A stretch of DNA of 64,000 nucleotides from Sarocladium kiliense (taxonomy: Eukaryota > Ascomycota > Sordariomycetes > Hypocreales > Sarocladiaceae): assembly GCA_030734395.1 (NCBI GenBank), contig JAUZTG010000034.1, forward strand, positions 1,302,001 to 1,366,000. Reading direction: 5' to 3'. Below the pieces are notes generated by a model. The model worked only from the letters and a program-made list of their open reading frames with translations, was not told the origin of the DNA and ran no database searches. The translations under genes were made by a program, and so were the position numbers. Below, piece by piece: positions 33,701 to 45,428 of this stretch. Numbering within the stretch: the first letter of the stretch is position 1; every line of letters starts with the position of its first letter.

Positions 33701-35410
33701 CAGGTTCAGTGGAATTCTCAGCGTGTTGAAGAGTGCAAGCGAGGAGAAGATCTGAGCCGGAGGCATGTCTTTTTGGGTAAGGGAGTAGCAGATGAAGGCA
33801 ATCATGGACGCGAATAGAGGCATCGCCATGCTGACGGCGTTGATGAGGTTGCGGAGTGCCAAAAGATACTGGATGGCGCGAATCTCCTTTCGGCGAATAT
33901 CACCTAGCCTGTTCATGAAGGCCTTTTCCCAACCAAAGAACTTGACGAAGCGGACAGCCTGCAAGATTTCTTGCGTAAGCGAAACTCTTTGGTCTGTAAC
34001 GCGGTTGATGCGTTTGCGACGAGACAGAAGACTCTGAATTGCACGGCCCAACAAGGGCATCGCGACAGCAATCAAGGCAAAGCCAGCGAGAGCGCTGTAC
34101 GTAAGGTTTACAATCAGGAGAGCAAGCGTGACGACCACTGCGACCGGAGCTGTCCAGACCAGGTGAAACATGGCGTTGGCTTGGTCGATCCGGTAAGTGT
34201 CCACGCTCATGAGGTTGACGATGCGCCCATTGCCCCAGCCAAGGCCATCGCGGACTGGGTCGGAGTTCTTTTTGTTCTTCTTTGCCTTCTTGCTTTCCTT
34301 TTTCTCCTCTTGAGGTGCCTGCTCGACTTTCTTGTGATCTCCGGCCCTTGCCCGGGGAGATATGATCATAGCCTTCTCATAGATGAGTCCGATCAAGACA
34401 CCGCGGCTTTGTCCACCAACCATCATTCCATTGTAGATGAAGTGGCCAATTCCGAAACTTTGCAAAACTTGCATGACCGTGATTCCGACAGCAAGACCAA
34501 CGCCATGACCTATCGGTGGCTCTGGACTTCCGGTTTCATTTGCTACCCACGCATCTGCAGCGTACTGGATGAGGAATCGCAAAGTGAAAGGTGCAACCAC
34601 CTGCAAGATGGTGGCCAGGAGTGCGGCGGCACCGCCCACGTAGAATTCAAAGAAGAAGGCTTCGTGAAGTGACCAGAACAGGGGGTATTTGTGACCCTGT
34701 GCAGCTCGTCGTTTGAATGAGGCTCGGACTTTGTCGGTCAATGGTTCGGCGGCACGAGCTGGATGAACAGACCATATGTCATTTTGATGGAGAGGGCGCT
34801 TGTAGCCAGTCTACAACTTGATGTCAGCACTCTATCGGTACACGATCGGCGGGCAACTTGGAACAATCCGGCCGGAGCTGATTCGACCTCCACAACATCA
34901 AACCACCCAATAGACTGAGACATGGCGGGCGCCGATCCCGCGAGGTCGCACTGCAGAACGTGGAAAGGAGACCCTACTTACTGTCATCAGTGGTCCCATC
35001 CAAGTGAATGTCAATTTGCTCCAAAAGCCTGCCTTGGCTTCTCGCGAGACAATAGGCTCCTTAGGAATAGGCGGGATGGCTCCCCAACGAAGCGGATTCA
35101 GATTCTTGTACCATGGCCGTTTTTGCTTCGTAACAGAACCCGTCGATGTCGCGATACTGACAGTGGTAGCGTGACTCCGCGTTTGCGCCAGTGTTGGGCG
35201 AACGGCCTTTTCGCCATCTTGAGTGGTGTCGTCGTCGTCATCGTCATCAGCGGGTTCGATCTGCTCTTCTACCCTTTTGCTGCTATTGGATTCCTGGACT
35301 GGAGCTGCAAATCCACCATCGTCGCGACGCTCGCCTTCAGTTGGCGCAATGGCTGCTGCTACCGGCTCTGGAGCTTGCAGCTCGAGCTCTTTGTCTGTGT
35401 GTTGAGTCAT
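30770..35410 (-). CDS. ABCC-type multidrug ABC transporter (YOR1-like)
   Basis: Model complement(join(30770..33113,33165..34810,34982..35410)), 1472 aa. It is a full-size exporter of the plasma membrane; YOR1-type pumps expel organic anions such as oligomycin and other drugs. The N-terminus is an acidic disordered tail, then GFWSKLTFTWMGPLMTTGYKRPL, hallmark of the YOR1/MRP short group (no extra N-terminal membrane domain). NBD1 has Walker A GGVGSGKSS at about residue 630, signature ISGGQKQR and Walker B VVLMDDPLSAVD. NBD2 has GRTGAGKSS near 1230, FSLGQRQ and IIVCDEATSSVD. The introns are 171 nt (branch CTGAC) and 51 nt. Both catalytic sites look intact. Confidence 0.92.
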
Positions 35411-37731
35411 GCCCAGTTAAGGGGTCTCAGAATAGATGCCAATGCGGAGGTTCTAAGAGCAAGCTGAGTTTCCGTAGAAATCTAGGCACGTTGAGACCCA
35501 GGCCAACGTTGGACCTCGTGGCGTGCTAGTCTCGGATACGGGTCGTCGAGATGTTAGAGCTACTGATGGCGCGTTGGAGACATGAGTGGTTGGGTTCGGT
35601 GTTTATTGATAAAGTCCGGGACCAGATAATAAGGCGAGCGACCAAGCTGGGCGCTTTACTATCTGTGGTCGGGAGGTGAGGGTAGCGGGCCCAAAATCCG
35701 GGGTTGAACTCAATGAATGAATGGCAAAGCCGATGGTGAGAGAAGTTGTATGCAGAACTGGAAGCCGGATCGAATGAGAGGTCGAGCGTGGAGATTGTTT
35801 GAAGGAGAAACGGACGAGAAGAGGTGGATTAGTCAGAAGGAATAAAAGGCGAGGGAAGGAGGTGCGATGGGCGATGATGAGGCGGAGGAAAGAACCAGTC
35901 GAAATGGGTGGGAAGGAAGGTGCAGCTGGTGTTCGGTGCCGAGTGCCGTAGTTGAAGTCGGAGAGGTGGAGGGTATCGGGAATTCGATGCAGGCGACAAG
36001 CAAGCCACTTATTATCTCCAGGAAAGGTCAAGGTTCCGGTGACTCAATTTTGGCATAAAACACAAGAGTTACGGGATGCTGCTTGCTGGAGAACGGGGAA
36101 GCCCGCCTGGGGGTGTAGTATTTATCGAACCAGCAGGACATGGGCACACAAAGCAGGGGTTCGGAACCCGATCGCGATACGTAGAGAACGAATTGGCCTG
36201 GGGTCGTCGGCCACTATCCGCGTAAGTCCTGCAGCGGAGAATGACCATACAGAAACAAAAGAAGTAAGTGACTTCTCCCAGATGACAAATGCGGATGTGG
36301 GCGGTGACGACGGCTTCCGAGCAGATACCTAGAGCAGAGTAGCTGCTTGATGGACAAAAGACCTTTTGGTACCCAGAGACCAAGGAATTTGAAGGGCTGC
36401 TAGTTGACGGACTGCATGGCTCGGGGTTCGGACACACAATGGAATTCTATGACTCTACCATCTTGTTGGCGCTCATCGCCCACCCCTCTCGAACTGTTCC
36501 TAACCAACCCAGACACATCGCGGGGGTTGTGCGGAGCGGCCACGAGGTCGCGTGCAGCCTGGAACATAATGACTTCATTGCGACTGTTGTCGTTTCGATG
36601 ATCCAGGAATGCGAAAACGAGGTTAGCTGAATTCAAGGGAGCAGGAATTCGTCTCTCGAACTCCACCTGTACGGATTTCGGGATTGAAGCCAATTTATCC
36701 AGTATTCCCTGCAGCGAAGAATCCTCTTTCACATAGCAAATACTCTTTGGGCCCTTCTCCTCCTTAAGCATCTCACCTCAGCACCTCCGGCTCGTCGGGA
36801 GAAGCCCAGGAAACAATCCTACAGAGACATACGCAGATGGATGCTCCGCACGGCTTATCCGCCGAGCGGAGTCGTTAGGCAATGTACGATGGACGCAGCA
36901 GTGAGATACGACGGGGGAGGGCCGCGCACCAATTGAATCTCTGAAAAATAGAAGACTAAGCGGGCGTCGGGGTTTAGACAAGCCCGAAACCCGCTTCTTC
37001 ATGAGAACCTGGGATGTGCCTTGCTAGTCTGTAAGCGGCGCGGGACATAGTAATACCCTTTCTTCCAGCTATTTAGCTTAGGAATCTCGTTAAAGCCTTT
37101 TTTAGTCGAAGTCAGAATGTGGCCAGCGTCGACGACAACTTCGCGTTCGGGTCAGACGGCAGCCTCGACATAATATCGACTTCCGAGAGAGCGCCAAAGC
37201 CCACAGCACTACGTGTACTGTTTCCTGTTGCCTGATAATGCTGATCAACAGTGTCTTGGACCTGCCTATTGCGTGTGGTGCGTAGCGATTCTGAAGCCTC
37301 CTTATCAAGTCTCGCCATTGGCACTGAGATGCGGATGCAGCCACCTGCAGTGCGAAGTTCTATTCATTTCACGTTGCCCTTATATATTACAAAAGTGATG
37401 GCTATTGGGTTATAAACACCATATAGAGACGAGAAGAGCGCGGCTTCAAAATGTGCTGCTCTCTCAGGTAGCTTAATCCTATCCGTATCCCCGTTGGCAG
37501 CTGTCAACCACCAACCTCGCACCCACCACCATGACCCGAGCCCCACTTCTTTTCCTTCGAAAGTCTTGACATGCATCCAAAGCTTCAACTGCTCTCACTG
37601 GTCAAAGTGCCCCCCAAATACTATCCATTCAACACCCTTTGTGGCTCGAGTTCGCATCCTTGAGCAACGTAACAGGATAACTGCTGACTGAGTCGTACCC
37701 CGAAACGAAAGATTCATCCGCTGCCGACGTC
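35411..37731. other. Intergenic region, divergent promoters
   Basis: 2.3 kb between the leftward transporter and rightward CSL4. The part next to the transporter is pyrimidine-rich on the minus strand, as in leaders. One 123-codon minus frame (36400-36771) has fair composition but no start context, partner exons or family, so it was not called. Confidence 0.45.
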
Positions 37732-38436
37732 ATGGCGACAAACGACCTCCCCTCCACTGCCCTTCCTGGCCGAGTTTTGGGACCTATCACCAAGTTCCTT
37801 CCCGGACCTGGCACCCACGTCTACGCCGGCCAAGTCGTTTCCTCCCTCATGGGCCATGTGTCCATCTCACAGCCACAGCCTCCTCAGCCTGCCGGTCCCG
37901 CGAAGCGCCTAAACAAGCTTACCGCACCCGACGCCGCAGTACAGGCTCTTCCAACAGTCTCTGTTGCGCGACATGGACGGAGGAGAGAGGTTCTACCGGA
38001 TGTGAATAACATCGTGTTGGCGCGGGTGTTGCGACTTATGCCGCGCCAGGCCATTGTCACAATCCAGCAGGTTGGCGAGACAGTGCTGCAGACCGAGTGG
38101 CAGGGAGTGATCCGCGTACAGGATGTGAGGGCAACGGAGAAGGACAAGGTCAAGATCCACGAGTCTTTTAAGCCCGGTGATATTGTTCGCGCACAAGTGG
38201 TAAGGCATTCGATTCCAGTGGACGCGCAGTGGACGACGCAGAATGCTAACGGTGGCCTGTTCTAGATCTCACTGGGAGACCAGGCGAATTACTACCTCTC
38301 TACAGCTTCCAACGAGCTTGGAGTCATCATGGCGACAAGCGAGGCGGGTAATGACATGGTGCCGATCAGCTGGAAAGAGTACAAGGACCCAGAAACCGGT
38401 ATCACTGAGTTGAGGAAGGTCGCGAAGCCAAGTTGA
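37732..38436 (+). CDS. CSL4: Exosome cap subunit CSL4
   Basis: Model join(37732..38199,38266..38436), 212 aa. Csl4 is one of the three RNA-binding cap proteins of the RNA exosome, which degrades and trims RNA in nucleus and cytoplasm. The N-terminal domain shows LPGRVLGPITKFLPGPGTHVY. The central S1 domain reads VNNIVLARVLRLMPRQAIVTI, GVIRVQDVRATEKDKVKIHESFKPGDIVRAQV. The C-terminal part is ISLGDQANYYLSTASNELGV, then zinc-ribbon-like WKEYKDPETG without cysteines, as usual in fungi. The 66-nt intron (donor GTAAGG, branch CTAAC) interrupts the S1 domain exactly. Unspliced reading would replace the end with an unrelated tail. Confidence 0.93.
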
Positions 38437-39336
38437 AGAGCCAATACCGTCTACGAACCCCAAAACCAGCGAGGCATGTCGAATCTTTGGCACACGAAGC
38501 CCCGGCCGCGTCGAGATCGTCCAGACAGGGTATCATAGTCGGCCTCGCCCAATTTGCTGAGCTTCTATCAGTTCTACAAGTGAAGGTTGGGCAAGTCCAG
38601 GGTTGGGAGAACAGCTTCATGAGCACGCGATGGTCTGGCCGGGCCCTTGAAAGGAGATGAGAACGACCAGCAAATGTTAGTCTGAGGCCTTCGCGTTGCT
38701 GCCCAGCGTGGCTCAGCCAACCAAGAAAGCATATGCTACGTAAGCGTTTCATTACAGCAACCCGCCAGTAGCAACAACTGCCATGTTGCCAAGAATAAAC
38801 GCGGTTCGGCGCTGATATATTCAACAAGAAACTCTCAGCTCGCTTTGCTTCGCATCGTGTCACCATCCCTTGTCTGTCATGAATAAACCCTTCAACACCC
38901 AACCGCGTCTGTTAAAGAAGCCAATACTTGCATTGCGTAAGGAATTCTGCAGGGCAATAATTCCTGCAGGGGTCACCCTCCATTTTTCGTGTGAATTAAT
39001 GGGCTGTCGCGTGTAAAAGACAGGGATTATTGCGCCGCCCTTCCCATTCCTTTGGCATGGACAACCCCCCTGCCACGCTTTTTTAGCAACGGAGGCGCAG
39101 CCCGACCACATGCAAGTCACTACCAGCCCAAAGTCCGCGCCACTGGCGACCTTCTCGAATTCCCCAACTCCAAAGACGTACGTACGTCGTTTGTCGCACT
39201 TCACGAGACTCTCGCATTGACACTCGACATTTGAAGATACGGTTGTCCTTTGGCTGCTTTGCTCAAGAAGGACCCATAGCATCGTCAGAAGACGACCCTC
39301 GAGCATCCCTTTCGGTGGGAGCCCAGGGGTCCCAAC
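38437..39336. other. Intergenic region, no gene seen
   Basis: 900 bp between the CSL4 stop and the SEC2-like start. Overlapping frames on both strands lack codon bias or domains. Confidence 0.5.
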
Positions 39337-40104
39337 ATGTCTGCGACGACGACTACCACCGCTGTCTTGACCATGGCGACAGCCACCCTTCGCACCGATC
39401 ACCACGACGCGCAATCATGCTGCCCCGGCTGCGGCATTGGTCTCCCTCCCAACACCGACGCAAACATTCTCGCAGAAGCATCAAAAGCGCAGGCGCGCAT
39501 CTCAGAGCTCGAGGCGCAAGTCCGACTACTCAACCAAAAGGCCACTGCCGCTGTCGATCGCTGGGCAGACTACGAGGATGAGATCGCGAGGCTGCGCAGT
39601 CAACAGCCGCCGCCGCCGCAGCAGCAGCAACAGTCGAAGTCTCTTGCTCCGAGTCCAGAGCCCGCCAGCCCAGCCCGAACATCCTTCCTCCAGACCGGCA
39701 CAAATCGTCTCTCCCAACTTCTGTCTGCCCGTAAATCGACCCCAAACCTTCACGAAGCCAACCAACCCTCCCCGCTCTCCCCCTCAGGCCGTCCGCACAT
39801 GCCTCGCTCAGCTACCGACGCCGAGGAACTTATTGCAGCACTGTCCCGCGAGAAGTCCCTCCGGAAAGAGGCAGAGGGGAAGTTGACTGCGACGAGCCGC
39901 GAGGTGGAGGAATTAAGTGTGTCGTTGTTTGAGCAGGCGAACGAGATGGTGGCAACAGAGAGAAGGGCAAGAGCAGCGTTGGAGGAGAGGGTTGGGGAGT
40001 TGGAGAGAAGGGATAAAGAGAAGGCGAGGAGGTTGGAGAGGCTAGAGAAGGCAATGGTGAGGATTGAGAATATGAGGGCACTGCTGAAGGAGACGGAGGT
40101 TTGA
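39337..40104 (+). CDS. SEC2-type Rab guanine nucleotide exchange factor (Sec2p domain)
   Basis: 255 aa, single exon. The Sec2p domain is a long parallel coiled coil that exchanges GDP for GTP on Rab GTPases of the Sec4/Rab8 type on secretory vesicles. The core is visible at about 160-235: EELIAALSREKSLRKEAE, EVEELSVSLFEQANEMVA, RARAALEERVGELERRDKEK. A shorter coiled coil lies at 48-90. Between them is a Pro/Gln/Ser-rich linker with a (CCG)(CAG) codon run. An N-terminal CCPGCG pair may be a partial zinc site. It is far shorter than yeast Sec2 (about 760 aa) and lacks its C-terminal regulatory part. A later start at 39373 is possible. Confidence 0.8.
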   Translation: MSATTTTTAVLTMATATLRTDHHDAQSCCPGCGIGLPPNTDANILAEASKAQARISELEAQVRLLNQKATAAVDRWADYEDEIARLRSQQPPPPQQQQQSKSLAPSPEPASPARTSFLQTGTNRLSQLLSARKSTPNLHEANQPSPLSPSGRPHMPRSATDAEELIAALSREKSLRKEAEGKLTATSREVEELSVSLFEQANEMVATERRARAALEERVGELERRDKEKARRLERLEKAMVRIENMRALLKETEV

Positions 40105-40616
40105 GGGAGTATAACTCTCTATGACTTAATGAAGTGGTCTGGGAAGGGTATAGGAAGCATTGGTCGAGTCTTGGGTTCGGAGGTTGCATTTGCATAGGTT
40201 TTGGGTTTTTTGGATCGGGTTCTGGGCATACTGTGTGGTCATTGCATGGAATAAGATGGGCAAGGCAGAGAAAAGGACCATGGTCACGAAGCAACGATGA
40301 CGCTTCCTTTTCCAAGCAGGATGAAAGTAGAGGACGACAGCACATTCTTCCGGCATCGAATTTAATATTTGTCGTTTCCCACGATGAGTCGCAACCAGCA
40401 ACTGCATGAAGTCTGTTGTATCTCTGTATTTCGTTCCAAAACCTATGTCGGATCTGGTCTCCTCTAACAACGCTGTTTGTCATGCCAGTAAGGTCTTCTG
40501 AAAAGCTCACTCATCTGCCCACATAATATGATCCCAACGCCTTACAACTCCAAAGTCAGCGCCATATTCTCTTCATACATCACCGAGAGTGGTGTCTGCC
40601 GACATATGCATCCAAC
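40105..40616. other. Convergent 3' flanks
   Basis: About 510 bp between the SEC2-like stop and the stop of leftward PUS4. No gene is seen. Confidence 0.5.
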
Positions 40617-42159
40617 TCAGTCCTCGATCCCGTTCCAGGACTTCTCATCTTCAGACCGCTCAGCGACCGAGAGCCGCCTTGGCTTCTCCGCGTCTTCCGC
40701 GCCCTTGGCTCGGGTTTTGCGCGGTGGTGATTGTCCTCTTTCTGGGCTGCCAGACCGCTGCCTCTTCTCTGGTCTATTCCGACGGGGACTGGCGCCCGAC
40801 TCGTCACCAGACTTGTTCGGAGAGCTACGCTTGCCGTTCGTCTCTGGACCCTTCTCCTCCCTGTTGTTCCAACGAGAAAGGGCTTCGACCAATTGCGGCG
40901 TCCACACGTCCTCTCCCTTCAGTATATCATCATACTCCAAAGTAGTGACACCCCCAATCTCAAAATTGGACTGTCTTGTTCGCGCAAGCTCAGCCATCAG
41001 GGCAGCTGAACCCAGCTTCGCGCCAAGATCATGGCAGAAGCTGCGGATATAATACCCGGAAGTGACGGTAAGCCGGATCTTTGCTGCCGGTGGTCCCTCG
41101 TCGTTCCACGGAGGGGGAGTGTTCTCTGCCGGCGCTTGTGGAACATGGTTTGCTCCCCTCTTCGTATATTCTGGTTGAGGCAGCTGTCCTAATGCGCCGG
41201 ACATCATTGGGGGTTCTTTCGTATGTCGCGGTCTCCTGCCCGATGGTGAGTCACGGATGAGCTTATCCTGCCGCTTTTCAAACTCCTGTTTGAAGGACTC
41301 ATGTGCTGCAATCGCCTGGTCTTCTTCCTCTTTCTCCTCGGGGGTCAGGTTCTTAGATGACTCCTGCTGCTTGCTGATCCTCCAAACCTGCTCCGCAAGA
41401 TTGCGCTCTGCAGCCTCGGCTTCTTCAGCGGGCCAGCGGTGGTTGTGCTTGCCAGGCTCATACCACTCAACAAGCTCAACCTCCAAAGCCTCGACCTCTC
41501 GGCCTTTGATCTCCCGGGGAATGGGCTTTCCCTCTCGTGCGTACTCGTATAGTGGTTTGCCGTCCATTTTAAGCGCCGAATACAGCGGGGGCATTTGGAT
41601 TTGTTTTCCCCTGAAAGACGGCAGCGCTGCCTCTACCTTTTCCCTCGTGATATGATCGTACGGTCGCTTCGTGAGGATACGTCCAACACGGTCGTAGGAA
41701 TCTGTACTTGCGCCAAAAACGACAGTGGCCTCGTAGGTCTTCGTACACGTAAGGAACTGATTCAATTGCTTGGTAGCAGAGCCAATGCCGACAATAAGGA
41801 TTCCCGTAGCGAGCGGATCGAGTGTGCCTCCGTGACCGAGCTTGACTTGGTTTGCTTTCTTCAGCTGCCGGGCTTTTGGTGTCTGCCCTGCAGGAACCTG
41901 TTTTTGTGATCTTGCGACTTTTTCTTCGAGCATCGGCTTGAAGAACGCGGAGGGGTTGAACTGTGTCTGGATTTCGCGGAGAATATGTGCAGAGCTAGGG
42001 CCGCATGGTTTGTTAACGGCTGGAAGGACACAATTAGTACCACTGCAAGATGACGAGTCATTGGCGAGTCTTGGGGGGTATCAGATTGCGCATACCGAAG
42101 ACGCCTTCGCGGGTAACATCGTAGGCCATCTTGGAGATCCAGCCTAGACGTCGCGACAT
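40617..42159 (-). CDS. PUS4: tRNA pseudouridine-55 synthase (TruB/PUS4 family)
   Basis: Model complement(join(40617..42019,42096..42159)), 488 aa. Pus4 converts U55 of the tRNA T-loop to pseudouridine in nucleus and mitochondria. Exon 1 gives VTREGVFAVNKPCGPSS across a 76-nt intron (donor GTATGC). The active-site block GHGGTLDPLATGILIVGIG near residue 85 holds the catalytic Asp. Other family parts are KTYEATVVFGASTDSYD, MPPLYSALKMDGKPLYEYAREG and VTSGYYIRSFCHDLG. An insertion of about 100 charged residues splits the domain. The C-terminal 80 residues are Arg/Ser/Lys-rich (RNRPEKRQRSGSPERG) and could be nuclear-targeting. The second ATG (MAYDV) is an alternative start 10 codons on. Confidence 0.92.
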
Positions 42160-42884
42160 GCGAGGCTCTGGTAGAGGAGGCTCAAGGCAGCAGGCGCAAG
42201 GACAGTGAAGCCCTGGCAAAACCACCAATGCAATACCCGAGTCAAACCTAATCTCTGACTTGAAGAGTAGGTCTTCAGGTCATCAGACAATGGACCAGAA
42301 GCAGGGAAAAGAGGGAGGTTTGCAGCCTTGGAGGCAACGGGGGGTAGCAATGAAAAAAGTATCACGACGAGAAAGTTAAGGCGGCGGAGCCTTGCAGCGC
42401 GCAGGGCTGTCCGCTGGCTCCAGGCCGACAGAGGCGCCGGGGAGCTACCGGGAGTTCCAGGGTTGTGTCACACTGGGATCAGGGACCCTCCCAGTTTCGC
42501 CCAACCACTGGCTGCCCCGCCAAAGCTATCGCCGGAAGACACCTGCAGCGGCTGCCGGCCCATCGCACTGGGTGTCTCCGCTAGGAAGACGCGCTTCTGC
42601 GCGTGCGCAACCACTTAACACATGTTCCAGAGCCATACTGAGGTTCACCTTCGCCGAACGACCAAAGCTTCAGTAACTTCACTTCTTCCGCCGCATCCTC
42701 AACCCCGCTACTTCTTCGTATGTGCTGTCTGCAAAGCACATAATCAGTCTATGTCTTGCCAGTCCTTGCTTCAAACCACGCAATCACCGAAACCTCTCTC
42801 CGATTTCCGACTGCTTGCCGTCTCTCCTCTTAACCCCACGTCACCCGTTTCCCATGTCAAGTCAACGCTCGATATAGCATCACC
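42160..42884. other. Divergent promoter between PUS4 and RFTS gene
   Basis: 725 bp between two head-to-head genes. No TATA box or known motif stands out and no gene is seen. Confidence 0.5.
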
Positions 42885-45428
42885 ATGCCTCGAGGGCGCC
42901 TGCATCGGAGCGACTCATCCTCTAGCATCGAAACGGTCGACCTTTCGCGTGTGAAATGGTGTCAGGAGGCCACGGTCATCAAGGCTGCGCCCAAGGACGA
43001 AGAGCAAGACCGCCACATGCTGTTTGAGGTTCAAGATGTGACTATTTTTCCGAGACAGAACCACGGAAGCGATGGCTCAGGAACTCAGGATACTCTTGAG
43101 TACCCGAATGTGCTCGAGGTCCGCGTCAAGGGCCCATTCTCAGCACGTGGAACCTTGATCGTAGAAGATGATGAACAAAAGGCCAGAGGTATGATGATTG
43201 CGACTCGTCCCCTGACCGTCGTGTGCTTTTTCCTGACAATTGAACAGTGTTGATGCGGAAACCGAAAAGTATACCTATCGAGGTCAGAACAGTTCACCAC
43301 TTCTCAATTGGCGAAACGGACACACGCCGACCATGCATCTGGATGCTGGGTCGCTGTGGTGCTTGGTATGAGATCGTACCATCCGCAGCTTATAAACCTA
43401 CCTACGATTTGATGGCCGAGGCTGTTTACCTCTACTACCGGATTGTCGATTTTTACGGCAGCCCGCAGAAGAGGATCAAAGTCCAAGGCAAACGAGACGA
43501 GATCACATGGCTCTTCTTCCAGGTAAGTCGTCGTATCTTGCAGGAAGCGCTCCAGTATTGACGCTCTTCAGTACGCATCTACGGTTGGAGATGGCTCAAC
43601 TTATGAAGATGTCGCCGAGCGTTGCGAGAAGCATGCCATGTTCTTGTTCTACCAGTTCGAGACTGACAAAGACTTCATCAATGAATCAACCAAAAGAGAG
43701 ACACCTTGGCATACCACGGAAATCTACAAATGGCTCAAGAAGAGGCGGAATGTAGGTATTTCATCTATGAGTGAGGTTCGCATCTAACGGAAACAGGACG
43801 CTTTGACTGCAGTGCAGCGTGCACTGAAGGAGCCGCTTTGCCTCACCCGAGACACACCTGTCCGCCATCAAAATGCAATAGCGAAAGCACCTTCACCGCT
43901 GGCTCCCACATCACAAGTCGTTCACCCTAAGCGAGAGCGCTCGCTTTCATCGAGAGCAAGCGTCGAGTCCAGCAGTACTTCCAGCAATCGTTCCTCCGAC
44001 TATTCAACAAGCCAGGATGCTGGTGCTGCTCTCCTCAAGGCTCCATCAGCAGGTGTGATAGCTTCAGGAAAGGTGCCAGCCCACGAGCAAGTCTCCACAC
44101 GGGCTGGCAATCAGCCCGTAGAGACGCCAACACAGCCTTTGGGCGGAGAAGATCGCGTTGCTGTCCACACGTTGATCGAAGCGGTCAAGGTCGCATGGTC
44201 ACTAACAAAGTCCCATCCCGCCAAAGCCAGCTCCCTGGTACAAGTGATCTACATGAAGTACAAGTTCCCGGATATGCGAGCCACAGGCAGTTATAAGAAG
44301 GCTGTTGAGGAAGTCTTTCACTATTATTCCAATGCCTTGGTACGGGATCCTGCTTTTGAACCTTTCCGCGGTAGCCACCTGCATGGCTGGTTACTCGAAC
44401 TGGCAGAGAAGCCATTCAAGCACGAGTGTCTTGGTCCCGACAAGTTCCCCTTCTTGGTTGTCCCTCGCAAGAAGGTGGAAAGATCGAGCAGAGATGATTA
44501 TCAATCGACTGGCGCGTCAGGTTCGCATCCGACAACGGGTGGGAAGAGGCTGCCTCCAGGCCGTCCCCGGAAGTCCAATCTCACCGTGGGATCTGGGCGG
44601 AAGAGGCCACATGCAGATATCGATGGCACCTCCGACGAGGAATCCGGACATAAAAAGTCAAACTACTTCTCGGAGGACGATACGATGGATGAGGCGACAA
44701 ATGCACCGGACGCCTACGCAGAAGACGAGCAGACTACGGTCTCATACGGCGAGCCCGTTGATTTCGTCGTTCGCACTGAGCCTCTCCCATCCTGGGTTAC
44801 GAGGCGATCGGATGGAGCCTGGGTCTGCGACCGAAACGATTGTGATTACGTGGTCCGTGGCGAAGCTGAGGACGTTGCTCGAGCTCGGATCCAGAAACAT
44901 ATTGCTGAGCATGCCCCTGTCCGCTGTGATCGCGATGGATGCGACTTTGCTGTCCTTGAGGACGATGAAGACGTCGCCCAATTGCGGATGGAGCAACACA
45001 TCACCGCCCTTCACGGTCCTTGGAAGTGCGAGCGTGAGGGGTGTGATTTCTTTGCTCGACAAGAGAACGGCGCCACGGAGCAGCGTCGTGTTCGGGAACA
45101 TATTGCTTCACACGAGAAACAGGACCAGAAGCTCACTCTTGCACAGTCGGAGGGCCGACCACATCTCCCAATTGAGTACGGCACCCTGGCTACTTACCTC
45201 CTCCAACTCCTCCACGACCACCCTTCCCTCACTTCCTCCACGCGCACAGCCACTCAATCCCCTACACCTCCCAATGAACCCGAACGCGACCTCGAGAAGC
45301 TCGAGCTCGCGCCAACCACCAGGTCGAGGTTTCGTGCTCTGCTTGATGGATTCAGACGTTCACCAAGACCTGTATTGGACAAGATTGCTGATTTGGATGT
45401 ATTGCAGGCACTTGCTCGCGAGGATTAG
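42885..45428 (+). CDS. RFTS (DNMT1-RFD)-like domain protein with C-terminal zinc fingers
   Basis: Model join(42885..43188,43248..43522,43572..43751,43797..45428), 796 aa. An N-terminal adaptor-like part of about 90 residues precedes a block typical of the RFTS fold: RPCIWMLGRCGAWYEIVPSAAY, EAVYLYYRIVDFYG, then YASTVGDGSTYEDVAERCEKHA and WHTTEIYKWLKK. The middle is disordered and basic (GGKRLPPGRPRKSN looks like an AT-hook). Near residues 595-690 there are three C-x4-C...H-x3/4-H units starting CDRNDC, CDRDGC and CEREGC, each about 35 residues apart. RFTS domains bind ubiquitin/histone or act in heterochromatin complexes, and Raf2/DIM-7 combine RFTS with zinc binding. The introns are 59, 49 and 45 nt. 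Orthology to DIM-7 is a hypothesis. Confidence 0.78.

Noticed and set aside
33971..34672. 233-codon plus frame inside the ABC transporter
   Set aside because: Antisense shadow of the first membrane domain exon.
36400..36771. 123-codon minus-strand frame between the transporter and CSL4
   Set aside because: Composition is protein-like, but no domain, no upstream exon and no promoter context could be recognised; it may be chance or a gene scrap.
39830..40510. 226-codon minus frame over the SEC2-like gene
   Set aside because: Antisense of a low-complexity coiled-coil region, rich in Ser/Pro; no domain.
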